Source: Muribaculaceae bacterium (GTDB taxonomy: Bacteria > Bacteroidota > Bacteroidia > Bacteroidales > Muribaculaceae). Taken from it: a DNA stretch of 64,000 nucleotides. The position numbers and the translations under genes are program-made. Below, one piece after another: positions 45,290 through 54,937 of this stretch. The stretch covers positions 310,001 to 374,000 of the forward strand of contig JAEETL010000001.1 in the NCBI GenBank assembly GCA_016290325.1. Reading direction: 5' to 3'. The notes beneath the pieces were generated by a model. The model was given only the letters and a program-made list of their open reading frames with translations. It was not told where the DNA came from and did no database searches. The stretch's first letter is position 1. Every line of letters begins with the position of its first letter.

Positions 45290-46777
45290 ATGGCTAATCT
45301 TAAATCGCTGGCAAAGGATACCGCCATCTATGGCTTGAGCAGCATTGTGGCACGTTTTGTCAATTACCTGCTCGTGCCGATACAAACATTGAAATTCGCT
45401 TCGACAGGAGGCGAATATGGCATCATCACGAATGTTTATGCTTATGTGGCTATTCTCATCATGGTGCTGACCTTCGGCATGGAGACCACTTTCTTCAGAT
45501 TCATGAACAAGGAGGGCATGGATCGGAAAAAAGTGTATTCCACGGTGCTCAGGATGGTTGGAACGGTGGGTTTGGTGACTTCGGTGATCGTTCTGCTGTT
45601 CTGTAGACAAATAGCCGAATTGCTGGGCTATGGAGACCATCCTGAATATGTGGTGGTGATGTATATCACGGTTGCACTCGACGCCTTCACGGCCATTGCG
45701 TTCGCTTACCTGCGCTGTGAGCATAAACCCATCAAATTCGCTTCCTTGAAGATCGCCAATATTGGCTTGAACATCGTGCTCAACCTGATCTATTTCTTCG
45801 GGTTGCCGATGCTTCATCTCAACCCCTTCGGCATCTATGGCGAGACCTTCCACTACGACGTGGTATGGGTATTTTACATCAATCTGTTCTGTTCGATGTT
45901 CAACCTCGTTTTCCTGCATAAGGAACTGCGGGGCATCAACTTTGGATTTGACACGAAGATGTGCCGCCATATGTTGTCCTATGCTTGGCCCATCCTGGTC
46001 ATGGGAATCGCCGGACAGCTTAACCAGAGTCTGTCACAGATCATGTTCCCCAAGGTATATCCGGGTGCCAACGCGTTGAGCGAGCTGGGCATTTATGGCG
46101 CGTGCATCAAGATCGCGATGATCATGATGATGATTACCCAGGCCTTCCGTTTTGCCTATGAGCCCTTTGTCTTCAGCAAGGTCAAGGACAAAGACAGCAA
46201 GGAGGTGTATGCCCAGACGATGAAATACTACATCATCTTCACCTTGCTGGCATTCCTCGTGGTGATGGCCTATCTAGACCTGCTCAAGTACCTGATTGGC
46301 GAGAGTTACTGGAGCGGCTTGCGCGTGGTGCCCATCGTGATGGCCGCCGAAATCGTGTTTGGCGTCTTCTTTAACCTTTCATTCTGGTACAAACTCACCG
46401 ACCGCACCATTTGGGGTGCCTATTTCTCGGGCATCGGAGCGGTGGTGCTGTTTATCATCAATCTGCTGTTTATCCCACGCTTCAGTTACATGGCATGTGC
46501 CTGGGCAGGACTTGTCGCTTACAGCGTGTCGATGCTCTTGTCCTACTTCATTGGGCAGAAGTATTTCCCCATCCGTTACCCGCTGCGCGACATTGCCATC
46601 TATACCGTTGTGGCAGCCGTCCTGTTCGCTGGCATGATGCTGCCCGTTGAGAACATGTGGCTCAGGCTGGCTTTCCGCACCGTGCTGTTGCTCTTATTCG
46701 TGGGCTTCATCTTCCGCAAGGAGCACCTTGGCCCGATGCTTGCCAAGTTACCCGTCATCGGCCGCTACTTCAAGTAA
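45290..46777 (+). CDS. Polysaccharide flippase (MATE/Wzx-like)
   Basis: A 495-aa integral membrane protein with 12-14 predicted helices, opening LAKDTAIYGLSSIVARFVNY and LLVPIQTLKFASTGGEYGII, the usual N-terminus of Wzx/MurJ-like lipid-linked sugar exporters in Bacteroidetes. A conserved arginine/glutamate region TFGMETTFFRFMNKEG and a polysaccharide-biosynthesis C-terminal domain follow. It would flip lipid-linked glycans across the inner membrane. It sits 103 bases after ruvB, separated by simple repeats, and is closed by a bidirectional terminator. Substrate unknown. Confidence 0.9.
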   Translation: MANLKSLAKDTAIYGLSSIVARFVNYLLVPIQTLKFASTGGEYGIITNVYAYVAILIMVLTFGMETTFFRFMNKEGMDRKKVYSTVLRMVGTVGLVTSVIVLLFCRQIAELLGYGDHPEYVVVMYITVALDAFTAIAFAYLRCEHKPIKFASLKIANIGLNIVLNLIYFFGLPMLHLNPFGIYGETFHYDVVWVFYINLFCSMFNLVFLHKELRGINFGFDTKMCRHMLSYAWPILVMGIAGQLNQSLSQIMFPKVYPGANALSELGIYGACIKIAMIMMMITQAFRFAYEPFVFSKVKDKDSKEVYAQTMKYYIIFTLLAFLVVMAYLDLLKYLIGESYWSGLRVVPIVMAAEIVFGVFFNLSFWYKLTDRTIWGAYFSGIGAVVLFIINLLFIPRFSYMACAWAGLVAYSVSMLLSYFIGQKYFPIRYPLRDIAIYTVVAAVLFAGMMLPVENMWLRLAFRTVLLLLFVGFIFRKEHLGPMLAKLPVIGRYFK

Positions 46778-46789
46778 AGGGATAATGAA

Positions 46790-46839
46790 AACTAAAAAAA
46801 TGAGGGCACTCACAATTTGAGCACCCTCATTTTTAGTTT
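46790..46839. terminator. Bidirectional terminator between convergent genes
   Basis: An A-rich/T-rich stem (AACTAAAAAAATGAGGG side at 46790-46806 with its complement at 46824-46839) gives T-runs on both strands, serving the flippase (+) and the 821-aa protein gene (-). Confidence 0.8.
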
Positions 46840-46854
46840 ATTGTCATCAATGAA

Positions 46855-49320
46855 TTAGTGGGTAATCATGTAGTCGATAATGTCGCTAATGTCTGAGATG
46901 TTCACCTCGCCGTCACCATTGCAGTCACCAATTGTTCCACCACGCAGGATCGAGTCAATCACCATGTTGATATCGCTGATGTTCACCTCGCCGTCACCAT
47001 TGACGTCCTGGGGAATACCAGGAACAGGAGGAGTGGTGATGGGGATCGGATAGAGTTCAAGTTCGCCCCTATAGACGGTGAGGAAGCCCTCGACATAAAT
47101 GTCCTCGGCAGTAGAGATACCAATATTGAACTTATCATACAACTTGATTTGACCAGTCTCATCTGAGATGAAGAAGTCGTCACCCTCCTGGATGATATCC
47201 ACATGCTCAAAGCCCAGATACCAGTGAATCATATCTTGAGAAACCTCCTCGATGGGCATGACTTCGGGCTTAGCAGCATTGCCGTGGCCAGCCTTAACGA
47301 AAGTATCAGCTACGGGAGACAGCTGCTTAGCGTTCTGGTAGGTAGTCCAGCTTGCTTGTGCATCGTTGATAAAGTCACCATTGGTGAAGGTGCCAGCTAC
47401 ATTGCCGTAGGCCAGGCTATAGTCACCGCACTTGTCCTTCAAATACAAATTAGGACCAAACTGGAAGATAGCGGTAAGGGGCTTGGTGAAGGTGGCAATC
47501 ACACCTTGGTTATACTGATAGAGGTCGCTAAAGCACTCAACCGTGATAACGGGTGGGGTGAAGACGACGCGAGTGGGCAGCAATTGATAGTTGGTCTTAT
47601 AGGAACCGACGATAGCATAAACGTCGTAAGACTCATTCAAATCATCGGGCCATGCGATGCCAAAGCGGTCGTAATAACCGATAGAGTTGCCGTTAGCGTC
47701 GGTAAAGGTCTTGTTCTGAGTATCGATTCTTAAGTTCTTGATTAAGACGTAGTGTCCCCAAGTGTCATGTCCAACCTGAGAAAGCGTGATGGTCTCGGCC
47801 ATCTGCTCAAGCTTGGCTTGACCGCCGATGTTGTCCTTCTTGGGCTGGAAACCGGTCAAGGTCTTCAACTCGGGCTCCATGTCATAGGTGGTCTTGGTGC
47901 CGCCGTAACCAGCGGGAATCACGTCACCGGGTTCGTAGGTCTGACCGCAGTCGCCGTAAGCGAGGCCATAGCCGCATTCGGTATCCTTCAGGTACAGATA
48001 GTAACCTTTCTGACCCAGAACGATAGCATCATTCTTAATCGTAACAACGGTGTTGTCAGCGATGTCGCCCAACTCACACAAAGCAACTGCATCCTGGGGA
48101 ATGGGAGGCTCGCCCTCAACCTTGATAGGCAGCAACTGGTAAACCACGTCGCCATCGGCGGGCTTGTAAGCGCCTACGATAGCCCAAACCTTATAGGTAG
48201 TGCCAGCGGTCACTTGACCAGCGGTCACGCCCATGCTGAAGTAAACAGGAGCGGTGTTGCCGTTAGCATCGGTGAGAATTTTGGTCTCAGGGTCAATTTG
48301 AACATTCTCGAGATATACATAGTGTGCCCACATGTTGTGGCCCAATTGGTTGGGGGTAATGGTCTCGGGAGTAACATTTACATGGCCGCTTGCTGGCTGG
48401 AAATTGCTGAGGTCGGTCAGCTCAGGTTCTCCACTGTAAGTGGTCTTCTTGCCGGCAAAACCAGCGGGAATCACGTCACCTATCTGATAGGTCTGGCCAG
48501 TAGTACCATAGAACAAACCATAGCCAGAGTTGTCCTTCACATAGAGGTACTTGTTGTGCTGTGCAAGAACTGTGACAGGATTGTTGAACTTCACAACCGT
48601 CTCGTCGGCTGTTGCCGAGTAAGCTGCGATGTTGTTCACAGCGGTAGCGGTCGCGAACGCATAGTCGGCAGTCACCACATCGCTAGTCTCACCATTTAAG
48701 TAAGAGATGGCCTTCACAGTGGCGTTGTTGCTCAGGGCAAAGGGAGCGGTGTACTGCGTTGAGCTAGTGGTTGGATTGCTGCCATTGGTGGTGTAGTAGA
48801 TCTTAGCACCAGGTGTTGAGCAGGTAATCTCTACCTGGATGGGATCATAATAAGTGCCAGCGGCGGGCTTGATCACGGGAGGAACAAGGCCAGCCTGGCC
48901 AACGGTCACAACCACCTTGGTGGCACGAACCTGTCCAACAGACGGATTCAAAGTGACGGTTGATGATGAACCGGTCCAAGTGCCGATTTTGCCCGAGTAG
49001 CTATAATCGCCAGGATTTACCGAGCCAAAGCCGGCGGGGCCATACTGTGCTTCATCATTGGCAACACAAGTAAACTCGATCTTGATGATGTCGCCTACTG
49101 TAGAAGATACGGTGACAATCTGGTTCTTGTAGAAGCGGTAATGCGTGCCGTTGGCAACACCCTGGGCCACATCAATCTTGACACCCTCTTTCTCAATAAA
49201 AAAAGCACCTGCAGTGCTGCTGCCAGTGCCCAAGTCAACTGTGGCGTCAAAGACGACCTCAGTAGCCCACGCTGAGCTAGCCAGCAAGAGCATGGTTAAT
49301 AACGTAAAGAACTTCCTCAT
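46855..49320 (-). CDS. Secreted multidomain protein with OB-like repeats and dockerin-like tail
   Basis: An 821-aa secreted protein with a signal peptide (~1-19, ending SSAWA). An N-terminal beta domain (~20-145) is followed by a chitobiase C-terminal-like domain (~148-220: AGTYYDPIQVEITC, AKIYYTTNGSNPTT). Then come three or four OB-like repeats (~225-770). These share YLYVKDNSGYGLFYGTTGQT, YLYLKDTECGYGLAYGDCGQ and LYLKDKCGDYSLAYGN with V-I-P-A-G-F/Y-G motifs. The tail has two dockerin-type loops (GDVNGDGEVNISDINMVIDS; GDCNGDGEVNISDISDIIDY). No catalytic motif is recognised; OB-like folds often bind carbohydrate or nucleic acid. Its -7 box is at 49376-49383 on the minus strand. Confidence 0.8.
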   Translation of the reverse strand: MRKFFTLLTMLLLASSAWATEVVFDATVDLGTGSSTAGAFFIEKEGVKIDVAQGVANGTHYRFYKNQIVTVSSTVGDIIKIEFTCVANDEAQYGPAGFGSVNPGDYSYSGKIGTWTGSSSTVTLNPSVGQVRATKVVVTVGQAGLVPPVIKPAAGTYYDPIQVEITCSTPGAKIYYTTNGSNPTTSSTQYTAPFALSNNATVKAISYLNGETSDVVTADYAFATATAVNNIAAYSATADETVVKFNNPVTVLAQHNKYLYVKDNSGYGLFYGTTGQTYQIGDVIPAGFAGKKTTYSGEPELTDLSNFQPASGHVNVTPETITPNQLGHNMWAHYVYLENVQIDPETKILTDANGNTAPVYFSMGVTAGQVTAGTTYKVWAIVGAYKPADGDVVYQLLPIKVEGEPPIPQDAVALCELGDIADNTVVTIKNDAIVLGQKGYYLYLKDTECGYGLAYGDCGQTYEPGDVIPAGYGGTKTTYDMEPELKTLTGFQPKKDNIGGQAKLEQMAETITLSQVGHDTWGHYVLIKNLRIDTQNKTFTDANGNSIGYYDRFGIAWPDDLNESYDVYAIVGSYKTNYQLLPTRVVFTPPVITVECFSDLYQYNQGVIATFTKPLTAIFQFGPNLYLKDKCGDYSLAYGNVAGTFTNGDFINDAQASWTTYQNAKQLSPVADTFVKAGHGNAAKPEVMPIEEVSQDMIHWYLGFEHVDIIQEGDDFFISDETGQIKLYDKFNIGISTAEDIYVEGFLTVYRGELELYPIPITTPPVPGIPQDVNGDGEVNISDINMVIDSILRGGTIGDCNGDGEVNISDISDIIDYMITH

Positions 49321-49375
49321 TGCAATGAATTTATTAAATGGTTAATAATGTAATGGTCGCATCACTTTAATTTCG

Positions 49376-49383
49376 CAAAGTTA
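49376..49383 (-). promoter_or_regulatory. -7 box (TAACTTTG) for the 821-aa secreted protein
   Basis: Exact consensus on the minus strand, 56 bases before the start codon. Confidence 0.6.
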
Positions 49384-49510
49384 ATGTTTTTTTTCTAATT
49401 GATGAATAATAGGTATGTTAATTTTTATATCCAGATTTAAGATTTGGAAAAAATGTACAGTTGGTTAGAAAAAATGGCTGCTAGAGTCCCGATATATAAA
49501 GAAATGGTGC

Positions 49511-49518
49511 TATATTTG
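49511..49518 (+). promoter_or_regulatory. -7 box (TATATTTG) for CotH-like gene 2
   Basis: Exact consensus, 36 bases before ATG 49554. The intervening divergent region (49384-49510) is AT-rich. Confidence 0.6.
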
Positions 49519-49553
49519 CAGTTTGGATTGGCAATTGTCTTAAGATTTAATTG

Positions 49554-51287
49554 ATGTATAGGAAAAATAAACGATTCATTATCACGATATTAGTGCTTTG
49601 GGTGTCATGCATTGCATGTGCACAAGGCTTGTATGTCGGTGGCCATAAGGCTGTGAGAGATATTTTGTACAACAGGTGGCTGGTGAGTATTCCTAAGGAG
49701 AGTTTTGGCACCGATTGGACTACCCAGCTTACGTTTGATAGTACTTGTACCAAGGCGACTTTCAACAACGTCTCGATACAGAATGGTGCTACTGTCACCT
49801 TTGACTCCATCGCTGCTGAAAAAGGATACTCGTTCTCAGTGTTTTATCAAGGTTCTACCCATAGGGGCAAAATCATTTTCACGTGGCTGCCCGTCATGGA
49901 GTTAAAAGGCAATTTTGGTAACGACTATACTACTGGCACAGTATCCATCAGTGAGCCCGATGGCACGAGCAACGACGATATGTTGGCCAAACTCAAGTGG
50001 CGTGGTGGTATCACCAACCTTCCTGGGAAACAAAAGCACAACTACAGCATCAAGTTCCTGGATGAGAACGGTGACAAGATGGACAGGCGTTTGCTGGGAA
50101 TGCGCAAGGACAACCATTGGAAGCTTGATGCGGGACAGGTTGACTTGTTGAGAGTGCGCAACCGTGTGAGCACCGACTTGTGGCTTGATATGTCGGTAGC
50201 GCCATGGTATGCCGATGCTGAGCCTAAAGTTGTCAACGGCTCCCATGGAAAAACCGTCGAGATGATTCTAAACGATCGCTATTTCGGCATTTACCATTTA
50301 ATCGAGCCCGTGGACCGCAAGCAGCTCAAGCTGGTTAAGCATGATACCATCGACAATGTCTTCCATGGCCAGTTATGGTACAATAAGTCCTGGTGTAGGA
50401 CGGGTACAATGGGACAGCCTGTGGCATGGGATAACAATTCCCCGAAGTGGGACAGCATCTATGTGGAGTATCCTGACTTTGAAGAAGTGCATCCTACCGA
50501 TTGGAGCACGCTAGCCGATGCTGTCAATTTTGCTTATACAACTAGCACAACTCACAACGTGAGGGCATTTGAGGACTCGTTGGGCTATTATTTTGATCTG
50601 CCCGTCCTGATGGACTACTTCATCTTTATTGTGGCAATCCAGGCACTTGATAATGAGTCCAAGAATATCATGTACAGTTGTTATGACAAGACTATCGACC
50701 CGAGGGTAATGATGACACCTTGGGATCTTGATGTGAGTTTTGGAGCAAAACTGTACTCTACATGGGATGAGGATAGGGTAGGACCCGAGCGGTACATCTA
50801 TTGGATTTCCAATGTGCCCATGTATAACATGTACTACAATTCCAGGTATTTTTATAGGAAGTTGAGGAAGCGCTATTGGGAGTTGCGCAAGACTTACCTT
50901 GATACCGATAGCCTGATTAACCGATTCAGGAGCGTTGTTAATGAGTTGGAGGAGAGTGGCGCTTCAGTACGTGAAGAGAGACGTTGGAGCCAGAGCATAG
51001 ATATTGACAGGCGTGTCCTCGACATCAGCGCCGAGATGGATTATGTTGAAGATTGGATTCGCCGCCGCTTGGCCTACGTTGACTTGGATATCTTCCCACC
51101 AGTTCCTGACATTCCTGGCGACGTGAACGATGACGGAGAGGTGAACATCAGCGACGTGAGTATTCTCATTGACGTGATGCTGGGTGCTGACGTCAGTGAC
51201 GAAATAAGTTCCCGGGTCGATGTGAATGGTGACGGTGAGGTCAACATTTCAGATATCAGTGACATTATAGATTATATACTGAAGTGA
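49554..51287 (+). CDS. Secreted CotH-kinase-like protein with dockerin-like tail (2)
   Basis: A 577-aa secreted protein with a signal peptide (~1-25, FIITILVLWVSCIACA). An N-terminal bacterial Ig-like region is followed by a CotH-like domain (~140-420). Its motifs parallel the other CotH protein: AKLKWRGGITNLPGKQKHNY, MRKDNHWKLDAGQVDLLRVR, VEMILNDRYFGIYHLIEPVD and MMTPWDLDVSFG. It ends in two dockerin-type repeats (GDVNDDGEVNISDVSILIDV; VDVNGDGEVNISDISDIIDY). ATG 49554 is used; a TTG immediately upstream is not needed. Predicted secreted kinase or kinase-like fold; substrate unknown. It precedes recA but has no terminator visible between them. Confidence 0.86.
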   Translation: MYRKNKRFIITILVLWVSCIACAQGLYVGGHKAVRDILYNRWLVSIPKESFGTDWTTQLTFDSTCTKATFNNVSIQNGATVTFDSIAAEKGYSFSVFYQGSTHRGKIIFTWLPVMELKGNFGNDYTTGTVSISEPDGTSNDDMLAKLKWRGGITNLPGKQKHNYSIKFLDENGDKMDRRLLGMRKDNHWKLDAGQVDLLRVRNRVSTDLWLDMSVAPWYADAEPKVVNGSHGKTVEMILNDRYFGIYHLIEPVDRKQLKLVKHDTIDNVFHGQLWYNKSWCRTGTMGQPVAWDNNSPKWDSIYVEYPDFEEVHPTDWSTLADAVNFAYTTSTTHNVRAFEDSLGYYFDLPVLMDYFIFIVAIQALDNESKNIMYSCYDKTIDPRVMMTPWDLDVSFGAKLYSTWDEDRVGPERYIYWISNVPMYNMYYNSRYFYRKLRKRYWELRKTYLDTDSLINRFRSVVNELEESGASVREERRWSQSIDIDRRVLDISAEMDYVEDWIRRRLAYVDLDIFPPVPDIPGDVNDDGEVNISDVSILIDVMLGADVSDEISSRVDVNGDGEVNISDISDIIDYILK

Positions 51288-51322
51288 TGAGGTGAAATCT
51301 TGCAAGAAAACTGAAAAAACCT

Positions 51323-51330
51323 TACCTTTG
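51323..51330 (+). promoter_or_regulatory. Promoter: TTG (51300) and -7 box TACCTTTG for recA
   Basis: TTG 51300-51302, 20-base spacer and exact -7 box; 43 bases before the recA ATG. No LexA-type box is obvious. Confidence 0.75.
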
Positions 51331-51373
51331 CAACTCATGTGAATTCAACCTTAAAATTATTTAAAGAAATATT

Positions 51374-52417
51374 ATGGCAGAAGAAATTCTAAACCAAGAA
51401 GCAATGAACCAGCCGCAGCGCAAGGAAGTGTCTCCCGAGAAACTTAAGGCCTTGCAGGTGGCTATGGACAAGATAGGCAAAACATTTGGCAGTGGTTCGA
51501 TTATGAAACTGGGTGATGACCACATCGAGGACATCGAGGTCATTCCTACTGGCTCCATCGGTCTGGACAACGCCTTGGGCGTTGGTGGTTACCCACGGGG
51601 TCGCATCATCGAGATTTATGGTCCCGAATCGTCAGGTAAAACCACGCTGGCCATCCATGCCATCGCCGAGGCTCAGAAGATGGGCGGTATTGCCGCAATC
51701 ATCGATGCCGAGCACGCCTTTGACCGCTTCTATGCCGAGTCGCTGGGGGTTGACGTGAACAACCTGTGGATTTCCCAACCCGATAATGGTGAACAGGCAT
51801 TGGAGATTGCCGATCAGCTCATCCGTAGCAGTGCCATCGACATCATTGTTATCGATAGCGTGGCAGCCCTTACCCCTAAGGCCGAGATTGAAGGCGAGAT
51901 GGGTGAGAGCAAGATGGGTCTTCAAGCCCGCCTGATGAGCCAGGCGCTGAGGAAATTGACTGCTACCATCAGCCGCACTAATACGTGCTGCATTTTCATC
52001 AACCAGCTGCGCGAGAAGCTGGGCGTGATGTTCGGTAATCCTGAGACCACAACTGGCGGCAACGCTTTGAAATTCTATAGCAGTGTGCGTCTCGATATCC
52101 GTCGCATCGGCCAGATTAAGGACGGCGACCAGGTAACCGGCAGTCTTACCAGGGTAAAAGTTGTCAAGAACAAGGTCGCTCCTCCTTTCCGCAAGACCGA
52201 GTTTGAAATCCGCTTCGGCGAGGGCATCAGCAAGGTGGGCGAGATTATCGACCTGGGCGTTGAGTTTGGTATTGTCAAGAAGAGTGGAGCATGGTTCTCC
52301 TATGAGGGCACCAAACTGGGCCAGGGCCGCGATGCCGCTAAGCAGATGGTGGCCGACAACCCCGAGCTGGCCGAGGAACTCGAGGCCAAGATAAAAGAGG
52401 CGATGAAGGCAAAATAA
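51374..52417 (+). CDS. recA: Recombinase RecA
   Basis: Strand-exchange ATPase for homologous recombination and the SOS response; forms filaments on single-stranded DNA. The 347-aa sequence has the family opening [19 protein letters not shown], Walker [21 protein letters not shown] (~residue 77) and [18 protein letters not shown]. Walker [21 protein letters not shown] and the L2 region [31 protein letters not shown] follow. Ends acidic/lysine-rich. It stands in its own unit with promoter and terminator. AddA-like (11 kb) and RuvB (44 kb) in this window act in the same repair pathway. Confidence 0.98.
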   Translation: MAEEILNQEAMNQPQRKEVSPEKLKALQVAMDKIGKTFGSGSIMKLGDDHIEDIEVIPTGSIGLDNALGVGGYPRGRIIEIYGPESSGKTTLAIHAIAEAQKMGGIAAIIDAEHAFDRFYAESLGVDVNNLWISQPDNGEQALEIADQLIRSSAIDIIVIDSVAALTPKAEIEGEMGESKMGLQARLMSQALRKLTATISRTNTCCIFINQLREKLGVMFGNPETTTGGNALKFYSSVRLDIRRIGQIKDGDQVTGSLTRVKVVKNKVAPPFRKTEFEIRFGEGISKVGEIIDLGVEFGIVKKSGAWFSYEGTKLGQGRDAAKQMVADNPELAEELEAKIKEAMKAK

Positions 52418-52446
52418 AGCAGCTTCATCCTGCTGCAAATTAATAG

Positions 52447-52487
52447 AGCGAGCCGATCTCTCAAGTAGGTCGGCTCGCTTCTTTTAT
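52447..52487 (+). terminator. Rho-independent terminator after recA
   Basis: 10-bp stem (52447-52456 with 52470-52479), then TCTTTTATT. Confidence 0.85.
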
Positions 52488-52521
52488 TAGTTTCTGCTAA
52501 TTAGCAATGGTGTTTTTGTGC

Positions 52522-52545
52522 GTAGGGCCTCGCCTTGGCGTGGCC
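52522..52545 (+). repeat. REP-like imperfect palindrome, copy 3
   Basis: Same 24-base element as at 20951 and 23931; forms an inverted pair with the copy at 52640. The rest of 52488-52744 holds no gene that I can support. Confidence 0.75.
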
Positions 52546-52639
52546 GAAGTGCGATTGATGATAAACTAGTAAATAGCCATCATCCCAAGCCGTTTTCGTG
52601 CTTTAAAGATATGAAATCTTGTGGGAGTCAGACAAAAAT

Positions 52640-52663
52640 GGCCACGCCAAAGCGAGGCCCTAC
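52640..52663 (-). repeat. REP-like imperfect palindrome, copy 4 (inverted)
   Basis: Reverse complement of copy 3 with one central difference; the two are separated by 94 bases, a BIME-like arrangement. Confidence 0.75.
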
Positions 52664-52744
52664 AGCATACCACAGACAGGCCCGTAAATGGCATAACCGA
52701 GGATGGCTGCGGACACTAATGATATTGTTCAAAAACAATTCCAG

Positions 52745-52792
52745 GAAAGCAAACAAGGTTGAGTGTCCATGATTAGACGACTCAACCTTGTT
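52745..52792 (-). terminator. Terminator of the arginine deiminase genes
   Basis: Perfect 13-bp stem (AACAAGGTTGAGT 52752-52764 with 52780-52792); on the minus strand it is followed by TTGCTTTCC. Lies 20 bases beyond the arcC stop. Confidence 0.75.
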
Positions 52793-52812
52793 GATAGATG
52801 ATCTGTGGTATA

Positions 52813-53751
52813 TTACTTAACCAGCAACGTACCGGTCTTGCCCTGCAGGGCCTCACGGGCCTTGTCGAGCGAAGTGATCAGGGCGGTGCCGCCTGTGGTG
52901 TTCTCCACAAAGCTGATGCACGACTCCACCTTGGGCAGCATGCTGCCGGGGGCGAAGTGACCCTGCTGGATGTACTCGCGAGCCTCGGCGATGGTCATGC
53001 GGTCCAGATCCTTCTGGTCGGGCTTGTTGAAGTTGATCGAAACCTTTTCAACGGCGGTGAGGATAACCAGCATGTCGGCGTTCAGATCGAGGGCCAACTT
53101 GGCGCTAGCGCGATCCTTGTCGATGACGGCTGCTACGCCCTCATAGTCGCCAGGGCCATTCTCCACAACGGGAATGCCACCACCACCCACGGTGATGACC
53201 ACGCTGTGCAGACCAACGAGCTGCTCCACGATGGGTAACTCAACGATCTTGACGGGAATGGGCGAGGGCACCACGCGGCGGTAGCCACGACCTGCATCCT
53301 CGACAAAGGTGTAACCAGTCTCGGCCACGATGCGGTCAGCGTCCTCCTTGCTGTAGAACATGCCCACGGGCTTGGTCGGCTTCTGGAAAGCGTCGTCGTT
53401 CTTGTCAACAACAACCTGGGTCACTACAGCGGCACAGGGCTTGTTCAAACCACGGCGAGCCAATTCACGCTCCACGGCCTGCTGCAGGTGATAGCCGATG
53501 TAACCTTGGGTCATTGCGCCGCACTCGGGGAACGGCATGGCAGGGGTGCCGCCACCGTTGTTGGCCGAGTACTCAAATGCCAGGTTCACCATGCCCACTT
53601 GGGGACCGTTGCCATGACCAATCACCACGTCATAGCCTTCCTCGACCAGGTCAACAATGGTCGAAGCGGTTCCCTTAACCAGGTCCAGCTGCTCTTGAGG
53701 AGTCTTGCCCAGGGCGTTGCCGCCCAAGGCGATAACAAGACGTTTGCTCAT
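52813..53751 (-). CDS. arcC: Carbamate kinase
   Basis: Third enzyme of the arginine deiminase pathway: transfers phosphate from carbamoyl phosphate to ADP, yielding ATP, ammonia and CO2. The 312-aa amino-acid-kinase fold shows LVIALGGNALGKTPQEQ at the N-terminus, VIGHGNGPQVGMVNLAFEYS, and RRVVPSPIPVKIVELPIVEQ. VITVGGGGIPVV is the nucleotide-binding glycine motif, and ILTAVEKVSINFNKPDQKDL completes the set. It is separated from the carbamoyltransferase gene by 135 bases that include a perfect palindrome. Last gene of the arc cluster. Confidence 0.96.
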   Translation of the reverse strand: MSKRLVIALGGNALGKTPQEQLDLVKGTASTIVDLVEEGYDVVIGHGNGPQVGMVNLAFEYSANNGGGTPAMPFPECGAMTQGYIGYHLQQAVERELARRGLNKPCAAVVTQVVVDKNDDAFQKPTKPVGMFYSKEDADRIVAETGYTFVEDAGRGYRRVVPSPIPVKIVELPIVEQLVGLHSVVITVGGGGIPVVENGPGDYEGVAAVIDKDRASAKLALDLNADMLVILTAVEKVSINFNKPDQKDLDRMTIAEAREYIQQGHFAPGSMLPKVESCISFVENTTGGTALITSLDKAREALQGKTGTLLVK

Positions 53752-53859
53752 ATTGTGTTGTCTTTGTTTTTTCTTTAAATGAATGTTGTTTTAGAAAGAT
53801 TAATGATTAAAGTCTATGAGCTCTCACTCATTAATCTTTAACCATTAACCTTTAATCTC

Positions 53860-53879
53860 AAGTTCACAATCGTGAACTT
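53860..53879. promoter_or_regulatory. Perfect palindrome between arcC and the carbamoyltransferase gene
   Basis: AAGTTCAC (53860-53867) and GTGAACTT (53872-53879) around AATC. No T-run follows on the minus strand, so a protein-binding site or mRNA processing hairpin is as likely as a terminator. Confidence 0.5.
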
Positions 53880-53886
53880 CATTAAA

Positions 53887-54879
53887 TTACTTCAAGGTAG
53901 CGTACATCACGGCCTTGATGGTGTGCATACGGTTCTCGGCCTCGTCAAATACCTTGGATTGCGGGCTGCGGAATACCTTGTCGGTAACTTCCATCTCGGG
54001 CAGACCGAACTTCTTGTAGATGTCGGCGCCAATGGTGGTCTCCAGATCGTGGAACGAGGGCAGGCAGTGCAGGAAGATGGCGCCGGGGTTGGCGTTCTTC
54101 ATCACGTCGTCGTTCACCTGATAGGGGCTCAGGAGCTTGATGCGCTGTTCCCAGATCTCGTCGGGTTCGCCCATCGATACCCAAATGTCGGTATAGATGA
54201 CATCGGCGTTCTTGGTGCCTTTCTTCACGTCGTCGGTGAGGGTGATGGTGCAACCATTCTCCTTAGCGATCTTCTTGCAGGTGTCAACCAGCTTCTTGTC
54301 AGGCATGTTGTCCTTGGGACCGCAAGCCACGAAGTTGATACCCAACTTAGCCGAAACAACCATCAGTGAGTTAGCCACGTTGTTACGGGCATCACCCATG
54401 AAGACCATCGTCAGGCCCTTATAGTAACCGAAGTTCTCCTCGATGGTGAGGACGTCGGCCAGCATCTGGGTGGGGTGGAAATCGGTGGTCAAACCGTTCC
54501 AAACGGGAACACCGGCATACTTGGCCAGGTCCTCAACGATCTGCTGGTCAAAGCCACGATACTCGATGCCGTCAAACATGCGGCCCAGCACCTTGGCGGT
54601 GTCCTCGAGCGACTCCTTCTTGCCCATCTGTGATGAACCCGGATCGAGATAGGTCACGCCCATACCCAGGTCATTACCTGCTACCTCAAACGAGCAACGG
54701 GTGCGGGTCGAGGTCTTTTCAAACAAGAGCACGATGTTCTTGCCGGTGAGGTACTTGTGGGGGGTTCCGGCGCGTTTCATGCGCTTGAAATCCTTAGCAA
54801 GCTCAAGTAAATACTGAATCTCTTCGGTGGAGAAGTCGAGTAACTTCAAGAAACTTCTTCCTGATAAACTTCTTGGCAT
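53887..54879 (-). CDS. arcB: Ornithine carbamoyltransferase (catabolic, arc cluster)
   Basis: Converts citrulline and phosphate to ornithine and carbamoyl phosphate in the deiminase route (the same chemistry as anabolic ArgF in reverse). The 330-aa sequence shows the carbamoyl-phosphate motif [15 protein letters not shown] (~residue 56), [18 protein letters not shown] and [17 protein letters not shown]. The ornithine-side motif is [10 protein letters not shown], and HCLPSFHD (~275) contains the catalytic Cys. Its place between arcA and arcC argues for the catabolic role; argF is an alternative name. The 58-base gap to arcA has no terminator. Confidence 0.93.
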   Translation of the reverse strand: MPRSLSGRSFLKLLDFSTEEIQYLLELAKDFKRMKRAGTPHKYLTGKNIVLLFEKTSTRTRCSFEVAGNDLGMGVTYLDPGSSQMGKKESLEDTAKVLGRMFDGIEYRGFDQQIVEDLAKYAGVPVWNGLTTDFHPTQMLADVLTIEENFGYYKGLTMVFMGDARNNVANSLMVVSAKLGINFVACGPKDNMPDKKLVDTCKKIAKENGCTITLTDDVKKGTKNADVIYTDIWVSMGEPDEIWEQRIKLLSPYQVNDDVMKNANPGAIFLHCLPSFHDLETTIGADIYKKFGLPEMEVTDKVFRSPQSKVFDEAENRMHTIKAVMYATLK

Positions 54880-54937
54880 AGTTGTAAAATTGTTTTTTGT
54901 TAAGTGAATATTGTTAATGCTAAATATAATTCTAAAA

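Noticed and set aside
47752-48699. Plus-strand ORF of 315 codons
   Set aside because: Antisense to the OB-repeat secreted protein, whose domains and dockerin tail are unmistakable on the minus strand.
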